In this document: in pieces, positions 10,330 through 18,393 of the stretch
Numbering within the stretch: the first letter of the stretch is position 1
Layout of the letters: each line of letters begins with the position of its first letter
Origin: Gammaproteobacteria bacterium 39-13
GTDB lineage: Bacteria; Pseudomonadota; Gammaproteobacteria; Berkiellales; Berkiellaceae
NCBI GenBank assembly: GCA_001898235.1
Contig: MKTN01000010.1
Location: 62,001 to 126,000 of the forward strand
Length of the DNA: 64,000 nucleotides
Direction: 5' to 3'
The notes under the pieces: model-generated
Database searches by the model: none
Seen by the model: the letters and a program-made list of their open reading frames with translations, nothing else
Told to the model about the DNA's origin: nothing
Translations under genes and position numbers: made by a program

Positions 10330-11151
10330 GTGAAGCGACGCACCGTTTTTTTTCTTTCAGACAGAACAGGGATCACCGCTGAAACCTTGGGGTTAAGTTT
10401 GATATCTCAGTTTGAAGATGTCCACTTTTCCCAAGTCACTTTACCTTTTATAGATTCTATCGAAAAAGCAGCTGATGCCACAAATCGAATTAACCAGTGC
10501 GTTGCTAATCAAGGCGATAAACCTATCGTATTTTCTACCATATTAGATCCTAGCATTCGCAAGGTATTAGAGCGCAGCGATGCTTATTACATTGATTTCT
10601 TTAAAACTTTTTTGCCTGGTTTAGAAACTGAGCTTAAGATCCCTTCTGCCAATGTGACAGGTAGGATCCACAGCGCAGGTGATCCTCATGCCTATAACAC
10701 GCGAATTGAGGCGGTTAACTATGCATTAAATTACGATGATGGCGCACGAACCTCAGGTTATGATTCTGCCGACGTTATCTTAGTTGGTGTTTCTCGTTGT
10801 GGTAAAACCCCGACTTGCTTGTATTTAGCCATGCAATTTGGCATACGCGCAGCTAATTACCCGCTGACAGAAGATGATCTTCATGTGACAACTTTACCCA
10901 AAATGCTGCGCCCTCATCGCCAAAAATTATTTGGCCTGACCATTGATGCTAAACGATTACATGCAATCCGCTCTAGTCGCAGTCCTAACAGTACCTATGC
11001 AACACTTCAACAATGTGAGCGAGAGGTAAAAGCAGTTGAAGATCTTTTTCATCATGAAAATATCCCTTTTTTGAGCTCTACCAATTTGTCCATTGAAGAA
11101 CTTGCAACAAAATTAATGGTCATTTCAGGGATAGAGCGTAGACTACGCTAG
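10330..11151 (+). CDS. ppsR: PEP synthase regulatory kinase/pyrophosphorylase (DUF299 family)
   Basis: The protein is 273 aa with a GTG start at 10330, chosen because AAGGA lies 8 nt upstream and the nearby ATG at 10323 is out of frame. The family switches PEP synthase off by ADP-dependent phosphorylation of a Thr next to the catalytic His, and on by phosphate-dependent removal. The start has the family motif FFLSDRTGITAETLG, and the P-loop is GVSRCGKTPTCLYLA near residues 157-171. Divergent placement from ppsA supports the assignment. Confidence 0.95.
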   Translation: MKRRTVFFLSDRTGITAETLGLSLISQFEDVHFSQVTLPFIDSIEKAADATNRINQCVANQGDKPIVFSTILDPSIRKVLERSDAYYIDFFKTFLPGLETELKIPSANVTGRIHSAGDPHAYNTRIEAVNYALNYDDGARTSGYDSADVILVGVSRCGKTPTCLYLAMQFGIRAANYPLTEDDLHVTTLPKMLRPHRQKLFGLTIDAKRLHAIRSSRSPNSTYATLQQCEREVKAVEDLFHHENIPFLSSTNLSIEELATKLMVISGIERRLR

Positions 11152-11227
11152 CTCAGCAAATCACTTTAGATAGAAAGATACGTTAAAATATTTTTTCTAT
11201 TTAAATAGAGAATAAATAGAACAACAA

Positions 11228-12664
11228 TTACAACCAGTGATCAATAAAATCAGGCACAGTCATGGCTAAGAGTCGTTCATCCTGCTGCATAAGATTAACC
11301 AGCTTTTGAACTTTAGGAGAAGGAAATAAGCTATGAAGATTTTTCTCGAATTTTGCCCATAATAAGGGGATCCCATCATCTCGTCGGAATCTATGGCCAA
11401 TAGGATATTCGCAGATTTGCTTAAATACCGTGCCATCCTTGAAATGAATTTCGATGCGATTGGCAATCGAACGTTTATCAGGATCTAAATAATCTCGACT
11501 ATATTGCGAGTCCTCAACCACCATCATTTTTTCTCTTAACGCATCAATCATCGGATCTTTGGCTGTTTCATCCTCATAATGTTGCGCAGTCAATTTACCA
11601 TAAATTAAGGCACAAGCAACCATGTACTGCAAGCAATGATCTCTATCTGCTGGATTGTAAAGAGGACCAGTCTTATTGATGATACGCATAGCTGCATTAT
11701 GCGTTGTAATAACAATTTTAGTTATCTTATCCAGTTTCTTATGTATATCACGATGCAATAAGACCGCGCATTCTACTGCTGTTTGTGCATGAAATTCTGC
11801 CGGATAAGAAATTTTGAACAAAATGTTTTCAATGACATAACTTCCAAGCTCTCTGGCAAAACGAATAGGCTGTCCTTTAAATAAAACATCACTGAATCCC
11901 CATTTGGGTGCAGACAATGCACTAGGGTATCCCTTTTCGCCTTGGAGAGTTAGCATGGCTAACCTTACTCCCCTGCTGGTTGCATCTCCTGCAGCCCATG
12001 ATTTTCGACTTCCCGTATTAGGAGCATGACGATAGGTTCTAAGGCTTTGCCCATCTACCCAAGCTTGTGACAGTGCTTGAATCACATCTTCTTTGGTACC
12101 GCCTAATAATTTAGTCACAACCCCACAAGTCGCCACTTTTACCAAAATGACATGATCTAATCCAACTTGGTTAAAGCTATTTTCTAACGCCAAAATGCCT
12201 TGGATCTCATAAGCACGAATCATTGCATCCAATAAATCTTTTACGGTATAGACACGTTTTTGGTAATAATCTTTCCTACGTGAAACAAAATCCATCACAC
12301 TCAAAAGACCACCAAGATTATCAGAGGGATGTCCCCATTCAGCAGCCAACCAAGTATCATTGTAATCAAGCCAACGGATTAACGTGCCAACATCAAACGC
12401 AGCTTTGATGGGATCGAGTTCATATGACGTACCAGGTACTCTGGCTCCCTGCTCAACCTTTGTGCCTTGTACCCAAGGCCCTAACAATTTTTTACAAGCA
12501 GGAAAAGTCAAAGCTAACACTGCACACCCTAAGCTATCAATAAGACAGTACTTTGCCGTCTCCCACGCAAGCTGACTGTTGATGGGATAATCGACGATAT
12601 AATCAGCAATTTTTACTAGTTCATGATCATAAGGAGGGCGAATGTTGCTATGACTACTTTCCAT
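11228..12664 (-). CDS. prpD: 2-methylcitrate dehydratase (MmgE/PrpD family)
   Basis: The protein is 478 aa, the usual length of PrpD (about 483 aa). It dehydrates 2-methylcitrate to 2-methyl-cis-aconitate in the methylcitrate cycle. Family blocks are visible: DSLGCAVLAL near the N-terminus, IRWLDYNDTWLAAEWGHPSD, then SRKSWAAGDATSRGVRLA. It lies 3 nt after prpC and is the last gene of the prpB-prpC-prpD run. No acnD/prpF pair is present, consistent with use of the PrpD-type dehydratase. Confidence 0.95.
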   Translation of the reverse strand: MESSHSNIRPPYDHELVKIADYIVDYPINSQLAWETAKYCLIDSLGCAVLALTFPACKKLLGPWVQGTKVEQGARVPGTSYELDPIKAAFDVGTLIRWLDYNDTWLAAEWGHPSDNLGGLLSVMDFVSRRKDYYQKRVYTVKDLLDAMIRAYEIQGILALENSFNQVGLDHVILVKVATCGVVTKLLGGTKEDVIQALSQAWVDGQSLRTYRHAPNTGSRKSWAAGDATSRGVRLAMLTLQGEKGYPSALSAPKWGFSDVLFKGQPIRFARELGSYVIENILFKISYPAEFHAQTAVECAVLLHRDIHKKLDKITKIVITTHNAAMRIINKTGPLYNPADRDHCLQYMVACALIYGKLTAQHYEDETAKDPMIDALREKMMVVEDSQYSRDYLDPDKRSIANRIEIHFKDGTVFKQICEYPIGHRFRRDDGIPLLWAKFEKNLHSLFPSPKVQKLVNLMQQDERLLAMTVPDFIDHWL

Positions 12665-12667
12665 AAT

Positions 12668-13801
12668 TTAACGATTCCCTATTTCCAGGAAAGGTTGTGG
12701 TTGCGGCCCAATATATTCTGCAGTTGGCCGAATGAGCTTATTATTCTGACGCTGTTCAATAATATGTGCAACCCATCCAGTTGTGCGTGAAATGACAAAT
12801 AGTGGTGTAAATAATCCGGTTGGGATCCCACAAAAATGATACGCACTTGCACTATAAAAATCTAAATTCGGGAAAAGCTTCTTTTGATCCCACATTATCT
12901 TTTCTATTTGTTCAGAAACCGCATAAATGACATTGTCATTCAATGCTAGGCTTAATGCCTTCGCTTGGGCTTTAATGACTTCGGAACGAGGATCCACTGT
13001 TGTATAAACACGATGGCCAAATCCCATGATAAGATCTTTGTTGTTTAACTTTTTTAGCATGCCTTCTTCGGCATCTTTGACAGAGGAATATTGCTGAATC
13101 AGCATCATTGCTGCTTCATTTGCACCACCATGCAAAGGACCTCTGAGCGTGCCAATAGCTGCTGTTAACGCAGAATAAACATCAGAAAGCGTTGCCGTGC
13201 ACACCCTTGCCGCAAAAGTTGAAGCATTAAACTCATGTTCAGCATAAAGAATTAAGGAAACATCCATGGTCTGGATCATTAACTTACCTAATGCTGAATC
13301 AGCTTGAAATCCTTTCCCATGCAATAACTTCAAGAAGTATTCTGCAGTTGAAGAGGCTTCTACCATCACATCAATTTTTTGTCCATGAAGATGATAGTGA
13401 TACCAATACAATAATGCACCAGGAAACAACACTAATAGGCGATCTGCTATTTCTTGTGCGTCATGTTGATGGGTTTCAGGTTCAATGGTACCCAGCATTG
13501 AACAAACTGTTCGCATCACATCCATTGGATGTGTATTGGCTGGAATGGACTCTAATAATGCAGTAATGGCGGTTGGTAGGCCACGTAAGGATTTTAATTT
13601 TTCACGATATTGCTTAAGCTGCGGATCATTAGGTAAACGACCATAAATTAAAAGATAGGCAACTTCTTCAAATGTAGCGTTTTTAGCAAGATCGTAAATA
13701 GAATATCCTCGATAATGTAGACCATGTCCTTCATGACCAACTGTACAAATTGCAGTTTGTCCAGCAACTACACCTGCTAATCCACCTTCCTTAGTTGCCA
13801 T
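12668..13801 (-). CDS. prpC: 2-methylcitrate synthase
   Basis: The protein is 377 aa of the citrate synthase superfamily. It condenses propionyl-CoA with oxaloacetate. Visible motifs: GHEGHGLHYRGYSI near the N-terminus, the active-site His block GPLHGGANEAAMML, and GFGHRVYTTVDPR. Short length and position between prpB and prpD favour methylcitrate over citrate synthase. The start codon overlaps the end of prpB by 11 nt and a GGAG ribosome-binding site sits inside prpB, indicating translational coupling. Confidence 0.95.
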   Translation of the reverse strand: MATKEGGLAGVVAGQTAICTVGHEGHGLHYRGYSIYDLAKNATFEEVAYLLIYGRLPNDPQLKQYREKLKSLRGLPTAITALLESIPANTHPMDVMRTVCSMLGTIEPETHQHDAQEIADRLLVLFPGALLYWYHYHLHGQKIDVMVEASSTAEYFLKLLHGKGFQADSALGKLMIQTMDVSLILYAEHEFNASTFAARVCTATLSDVYSALTAAIGTLRGPLHGGANEAAMMLIQQYSSVKDAEEGMLKKLNNKDLIMGFGHRVYTTVDPRSEVIKAQAKALSLALNDNVIYAVSEQIEKIMWDQKKLFPNLDFYSASAYHFCGIPTGLFTPLFVISRTTGWVAHIIEQRQNNKLIRPTAEYIGPQPQPFLEIGNR

Positions 13802-14678
13802 ATTCTTTCTCCATTAACTGTAGGTAGCTCTCAAGTTCTTGCTCATATTTCTCATATTCTAAGTACTGATATAATTCTTGACGACTTTGCATCAGATCAA
13901 CAACAGCCTGCTGCGTTCCATCCTGACGAAGTGCTGAAAATACTTTTAAGGCAGCTGCATTCATCGCACGAAAAGCGCTCAGCGGATATAATATGATACC
14001 TATGCCAATTGAGGCGAGCTGCTGTTTGGTAAATAAGGGAGTTTTGCCAAATTCAGTGATATTTGCTAACACAGGCACAGATAAAGCTTGCGTAAAAATT
14101 TTGTATTGCTCAAGCGTTGGCATCGCCTCTACAAAAATAGCATCGGCTCCCGCTGCTTGATAAGCAAGTGCTCTATCAAGGGTTCTTTGTTCACCTTCAA
14201 CGGAATAGGCATCAGTACGAGCCATTACTACAAAAGAATCATGTTCACGTCCATCCAGTGCTGCTTTAATACGACCAATCATTTCTGAAGTCTTCACAAT
14301 ATGTTTGCCATCACGATGACCACATCTTTTGAATTCTTGCTGATCTTCAATATGGGCTCCAGCTGCCCCGCTTTTTGACAGAAGACTAAAACTGCGACGC
14401 ACATTCAGCGGACTGCCCCATCCAGTATCAGCATCAACCAGCAAGGGTAAAGCACTAACAGCGGTAATGTGCTCAACTTCATTCAACACATCATTAAGAG
14501 AAGTCATACCAAGATCAGGTAGCGCCATCGTGTTTGCCACACCGGCGCCAGAGAGATAGAGCGCACGAAATCCGACTCTTTCTGCCATGCGAGCAGCAAA
14601 AGCGTTGATCACGCCAGGAATTTGCAAGGGCTTTTCTTCTATGATCGCCTTACGTAAAGCAAGCCCTGGGTAGTCCAT
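13791..14678 (-). CDS. prpB: Methylisocitrate lyase
   Basis: The protein is 295 aa, of normal length. It cleaves 2-methylisocitrate to pyruvate and succinate. The isocitrate-lyase signature KRCGH with the catalytic Cys is present (EFKRCGHRDGKHIV), as are DADTGWGSP and the metal/substrate loop VMARTDAYSVEGE. A near-perfect ribosome-binding site (AAAGGAGG) precedes the ATG. It is the first gene of the prp operon. No prpR activator or prpE ligase is in view. Confidence 0.96.
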   Translation of the reverse strand: MDYPGLALRKAIIEEKPLQIPGVINAFAARMAERVGFRALYLSGAGVANTMALPDLGMTSLNDVLNEVEHITAVSALPLLVDADTGWGSPLNVRRSFSLLSKSGAAGAHIEDQQEFKRCGHRDGKHIVKTSEMIGRIKAALDGREHDSFVVMARTDAYSVEGEQRTLDRALAYQAAGADAIFVEAMPTLEQYKIFTQALSVPVLANITEFGKTPLFTKQQLASIGIGIILYPLSAFRAMNAAALKVFSALRQDGTQQAVVDLMQSRQELYQYLEYEKYEQELESYLQLMEKEYGN

Positions 14679-14792
14679 TACAAGGTCCTCCTTTGAAATT
14701 CCCTCTTTAATTATCAGCCATCCTGAGGGGTACTCATCCGTTCAAACAATCATTGTATACCGGGAAAAGAGTCACAACCACGAGAATGAATT

Positions 14793-16196
14793 CTAATGTT
14801 GTTTAACTAATTCAATTGAATGATGCCTACGCTTCCCAATAAGCGCAGGCAAAGAAAGCAAAATGAGTCCAACAATCAAATATCCTTCAAAGATCAACAA
14901 ATGACTAAAGGAAAGCGTATGCTTGAATTGATCTGGAGGGATAAAACCTAAACCAAAACAAAGCGCACAAATTAAGATCCCCATCCCTGCAATAATAACT
15001 AATCCCAATATTCCACCGGGAATTTTATAGGGTCTATCTGCATCAGGCTTACTAATTCTAAGCTTTATTGCAGAGGCAAACACCAGTATGTACATCAACA
15101 TTGCAAATTGCGTTGTAATTGCAGTTACTAACCAAAAAGCTAAATCAACTGAAGGCATGAGAAAAAAAGCCAAAGCCAACAATGTGCCTAGAACAGCTTG
15201 CACAAATAATATGGCAACAGGCTGCCCAGTATGGTTTTTCTTCGAGAGCCAAGGCGGCATAAACCCTGACATCAAAGCATGATGCAAACCTTTTGCGGGC
15301 CCAATAATCCAAGTGTTATTCCCTGCAAATGATCCTAAAATGGCCATCAGGGCAATTAGCTTGACTGCCCACCCCATACCAAAATCATTAAAAAACACAT
15401 TAAAAACCTGCATCACTCCAGAAACCAAACTAATTTTAGGCACCACTACCGCCATTGAAAGCGAACCTAAAATTGAAATACCTAAAATCAGCAACGTCGA
15501 AAGTAAAATAGCTTTAGGGTAAACCTTTTTAGGATGCTCAGTTTCATTAGCATAAAAGGCAGACATTTCCATCCCAGCAAGACCCAATACCACAGCGCCT
15601 AAAAATACAATGTTGCCCAATGATAATTCTGGGATCAACGCACTTTTAGAAACTTCTAATTCAATGGGCTTGCCCAAAACAACCCAAACACCTGCCAAAA
15701 TAATAATAAGCAGTCCAGGAATAACCGTACCTAATAATGCTCCTACGGTTGAAAGCCATGCAGACGTTCTCATGCTTAAAAAATTAATTAATGTTAATAT
15801 CCAAAAAACACTTGTAATTGCACAAAACATATACTTAGCATTTTGTGCAAGCGCAGGATCAATTAAATAAGCGATTGTCGCAGCCAAAAATGTAAGTACG
15901 GTTGGAAACGAGGCGACCGAAAACATCCAATTCATCCACTGCGCAATAAATCCTATGCGTGGACCAAATGCACGAGCAACCCAACCATAAATACCAATAG
16001 CTTCTGGCCAAGCTGTTGCTAATTCGGCGCACACTAATGCGGTAGGAATAAAAAAGAGAAGCGCAGCGGCAACATAAAACAGAATAGCGCCAAAACCATA
16101 TTCGACCATAAAAGAAAGATTTCTCAAGCTCACAATCGCAGCAACATTTATTAACGCCAGAGAAAACACCCCTAAAAATCGCTTTGATTGTTCCAT
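14793..16196 (-). CDS. APC-superfamily amino-acid permease
   Basis: The protein is 467 aa with about 12 hydrophobic segments, typical of amino acid-polyamine-organocation permeases. The N-terminus (GVFSLALINVAAIVSLRNLS) matches the first helix of the APC fold, and YGWVARAFGPRIGF matches the loop after helix 2. It may belong to the GadC/YjeM-like branch, but the substrate cannot be told. It lies 114 nt upstream of prpB on the same strand. An importer of amino acids that yield propionyl-CoA would fit the context, but that is speculation. Confidence 0.85.
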   Translation of the reverse strand: MEQSKRFLGVFSLALINVAAIVSLRNLSFMVEYGFGAILFYVAAALLFFIPTALVCAELATAWPEAIGIYGWVARAFGPRIGFIAQWMNWMFSVASFPTVLTFLAATIAYLIDPALAQNAKYMFCAITSVFWILTLINFLSMRTSAWLSTVGALLGTVIPGLLIIILAGVWVVLGKPIELEVSKSALIPELSLGNIVFLGAVVLGLAGMEMSAFYANETEHPKKVYPKAILLSTLLILGISILGSLSMAVVVPKISLVSGVMQVFNVFFNDFGMGWAVKLIALMAILGSFAGNNTWIIGPAKGLHHALMSGFMPPWLSKKNHTGQPVAILFVQAVLGTLLALAFFLMPSVDLAFWLVTAITTQFAMLMYILVFASAIKLRISKPDADRPYKIPGGILGLVIIAGMGILICALCFGLGFIPPDQFKHTLSFSHLLIFEGYLIVGLILLSLPALIGKRRHHSIELVKQH

Positions 16197-16452
16197 GAAA
16201 ACCCTATCTTCTGTTCAGTTTGAATAGCGGCATTGAAACATGAAACGTGGATATATGCAATCTAGCTGCATAATTATTGAGATTTTTTTGAAGAAATTAA
16301 GAATATATGAAGTTAGCTATAAAAATGAATTGCGCAAAGGGCGTGAACCATATGATCGGTTTAAACCATGGGTCGCTGTGAATCGAAAAAAGATGCACTT
16401 AGATCATCCGACGAAAGCATAGCTTGATGTATGTTTGTTATAATTTTTGCAA

Positions 16453-17361
16453 CTATTTCCCTTCTATAATTTTTTTACATATCTTTTTATCAGATAATTT
16501 TTTAATAAACCATTGTGTCCCCTTTCCTGTCTGACGGGGATGCCATGCCACTGAAAAGGTGCCTATTGATTTCAATTTGCTTACTTCTTTGATTACCATT
16601 TTACCTGCTTGAATGTAGGGCCAAGCCATATGCAAGGGTAAATAGCCTACCCCGATGCCAGATAGGATTGCCGTAATCTTTTCTTCAAAGGTTGAAACAG
16701 TTAATGTTTTTTGTCCTGGTAAAATACCCGAGGTACGCGGCAAAAAGCCCCGTGAAGTATCTGCAACGGCAACAATTCTCTGTTTTTCGATTACCTCATT
16801 ATCAATATGCCCCCTTTTTGCTGCTAATGGGTGATGTTGTGAAACAACAAATACAAATTCTATATCGCCTAAGTGCGTTACTTGGATATTCTCACGCATA
16901 GGAAGATCATTACTCACGCCAATAGCAATCATTGCTCGATTTGAAAGTAATGCATCCCAGCCCCCCCCTAAAACTTCGCCAGTCCATTTGAGCTCAACCC
17001 CAGGACATTCTTTATAGAAAGCCTCAATCAGAAAAAGAAAATGGCTAAATGGAAATACCTGATCGTAGGCTATCGTAATTATTTCTTCCCAGCCCGATTG
17101 ATAACGCTTCACATTTTTTTCAAGTTGTTCGGCGGCCAGTAACAGCTTTTTTCCTTCTTCCAATATTTGTTTACCCACCGCAGTCAATTTCGCGCGATGC
17201 CCTTTCCTGTCAAAAATTTTAACCTCTAATTGTGTTTCTAAAGCATTAATCGTGTAGGTCAACGCTGATGGCACACGATGAAGCTCTTCTGCCGCTAAGG
17301 CAAAAGTTCCGCATCTTTCAATAGTTTCCAAGGTTTTTAAGGCTTCAAGGCTAATCTTCAT
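16453..17361 (-). CDS. LysR-family transcriptional regulator
   Basis: The protein is 302 aa from the ATG at 17361; an in-frame TTG two codons upstream is less likely. The N-terminal winged helix-turn-helix spans about residues 3-62 (SLEALKTLETIERCGTFALA, then VPSALTYTINALETQLEV). The rest is a periplasmic-binding-protein-like effector domain. It is divergent from an unknown 269-aa gene, with an inverted repeat directly at its start, so autoregulation and control of the divergent gene are likely. The ligand is unknown. Confidence 0.9.
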   Translation of the reverse strand: MKISLEALKTLETIERCGTFALAAEELHRVPSALTYTINALETQLEVKIFDRKGHRAKLTAVGKQILEEGKKLLLAAEQLEKNVKRYQSGWEEIITIAYDQVFPFSHFLFLIEAFYKECPGVELKWTGEVLGGGWDALLSNRAMIAIGVSNDLPMRENIQVTHLGDIEFVFVVSQHHPLAAKRGHIDNEVIEKQRIVAVADTSRGFLPRTSGILPGQKTLTVSTFEEKITAILSGIGVGYLPLHMAWPYIQAGKMVIKEVSKLKSIGTFSVAWHPRQTGKGTQWFIKKLSDKKICKKIIEGK

Positions 17362-17362
17362 G

Positions 17363-17377
17363 TTCAAATATTTTGAA
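17363..17377. promoter_or_regulatory. Putative LysR-type operator
   Basis: TTCAAA-TAT-TTTGAA is a perfect 6-bp inverted repeat with a 3-nt centre. It contains the T-N11-A pattern of LysR boxes and begins 2 nt before the regulator start codon, in the 106-nt divergent promoter region. The AT-rich background weakens the statistical case. Confidence 0.45.
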
Positions 17378-17467
17378 TATAGCTGTCAATATATTTTAAT
17401 TTTTTAGCACAAATAAAGCTGATAATCTATCTTTTCTTTGTTAATTTAATTGAACAGGAAATATATC

Positions 17468-18277
17468 ATGCTTACCGCTTTTAACCATGATCAAGAGAAA
17501 CAACTCGCTCGCCCCTTTATCCATTCAGCAGAATTTGAGTTTCAAGTTGCCATAGAAAAACATCCAGAACAAGTATTTGCTAAACGAACGACAGATGTTA
17601 ATGCTGTTCTGCAAACCCATGACGCTTTTAAAGATTTTAAAGATCCCAAATTTGATGCGCAAGAAGTCTGGCAGGGGTTAAAATTTAAAGCTGAACAACC
17701 TCATATTTACACTATACCTATTGTAGCAGCAGCAGTAATTGAAAGCTCTCGTCGAAAAACATCGTATGGGGAAGTTTTTGATCGCGTGTCTTTACAACCT
17801 AGCTGGACAACAAACGCGCTTGTGTTGGTGAAAGAAGAAACCCATATTGATGAGAAACAAAAAAAGGTAACCTTTTTAGGGCGACCACTTGACATAGAAG
17901 AAGCAAAGCAGCTTCTTATCCCTGAATTAATCAGTGAAATGTTTGATAAAAAATCTGAAAAAGCATTAAAGATTTTACCTCATTCAATGAATGAAACTGA
18001 AGCTTTAGATTATTTGTCCAAGCATTTTGAGGCATTATTCACTAAAGAACGGCCTGCTTCTTTTCATGTTCAGCATGGTATCACTGGTTATGAAGATAAA
18101 CCGCAGGAAACGTGGGTTTTGGTTCGCTTAACTGAGGCTCCCATCACCTTTGAAGAACAACAAGCAAATCTTCAACTAAAAGAAAAAATTGCTTCTTCTA
18201 TCAGCTGGAAGCTCTATTTAGAAACTCTCAATACTTTTGAAAGGGCATCTTCTAAGCCATTTTTAAGGAATTTATAA
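17468..18277 (+). CDS. Conserved-looking protein of unknown function (269 aa)
   Basis: I do not recognise this gene. The ATG at 17468 is preceded by AGGA at 17456-17459; an upstream TTG at 17450 is less convincing. The product is soluble-looking, charged, and has no signal peptide, membrane helix or cysteine. The central part (TIPIVAAAVIESSRRKTSYG, then TNALVLVKEE) looks folded, and the C-terminal half is helical and rich in Lys/Glu. It is divergent from the LysR regulator and upstream of the CX5R phosphatase candidate, so it may belong to a small accessory island. An effector or an accessory protein of its neighbour is possible, but nothing in the sequence proves it. Confidence 0.65.
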   Translation: MLTAFNHDQEKQLARPFIHSAEFEFQVAIEKHPEQVFAKRTTDVNAVLQTHDAFKDFKDPKFDAQEVWQGLKFKAEQPHIYTIPIVAAAVIESSRRKTSYGEVFDRVSLQPSWTTNALVLVKEETHIDEKQKKVTFLGRPLDIEEAKQLLIPELISEMFDKKSEKALKILPHSMNETEALDYLSKHFEALFTKERPASFHVQHGITGYEDKPQETWVLVRLTEAPITFEEQQANLQLKEKIASSISWKLYLETLNTFERASSKPFLRNL

Positions 18278-18287
18278 TTGATATTTT

Positions 18288-18314
18288 GCTGGGCATTACC
18301 ACACCATGCCCAGC
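18288..18314. terminator. Strong hairpin without U-tract
   Basis: GCTGGGCAT (18288-18296) and ATGCCCAGC (18306-18314) are a perfect 9-bp inverted repeat with a 9-nt loop, 10 nt after the 269-aa gene. It overlaps the hypothetical TTG-started extension of the next frame, which argues against that longer start. No T-run follows, so termination, attenuation or protein binding are all possible. Confidence 0.5.
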
Positions 18315-18393
18315 CTCATGCCCTACTAGCTATAGCGTCTATCTCAATGTTAGTCTATTAAATAATAGTGACATGCTGTATGAGGTAGTGTAT

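Noticed and set aside
16240-16422. A 60-aa open frame on the plus strand between the APC permease and the LysR gene
   Set aside because: No ribosome-binding site, AT-driven composition and no recognisable domain; it may be a remnant but cannot be supported as a gene.
18286-18393. A longer start for the CX5R protein at a TTG at 18286
   Set aside because: It would begin inside a perfect hairpin and lacks a ribosome-binding site, while the ATG at 18394 has GAGGTAG upstream.
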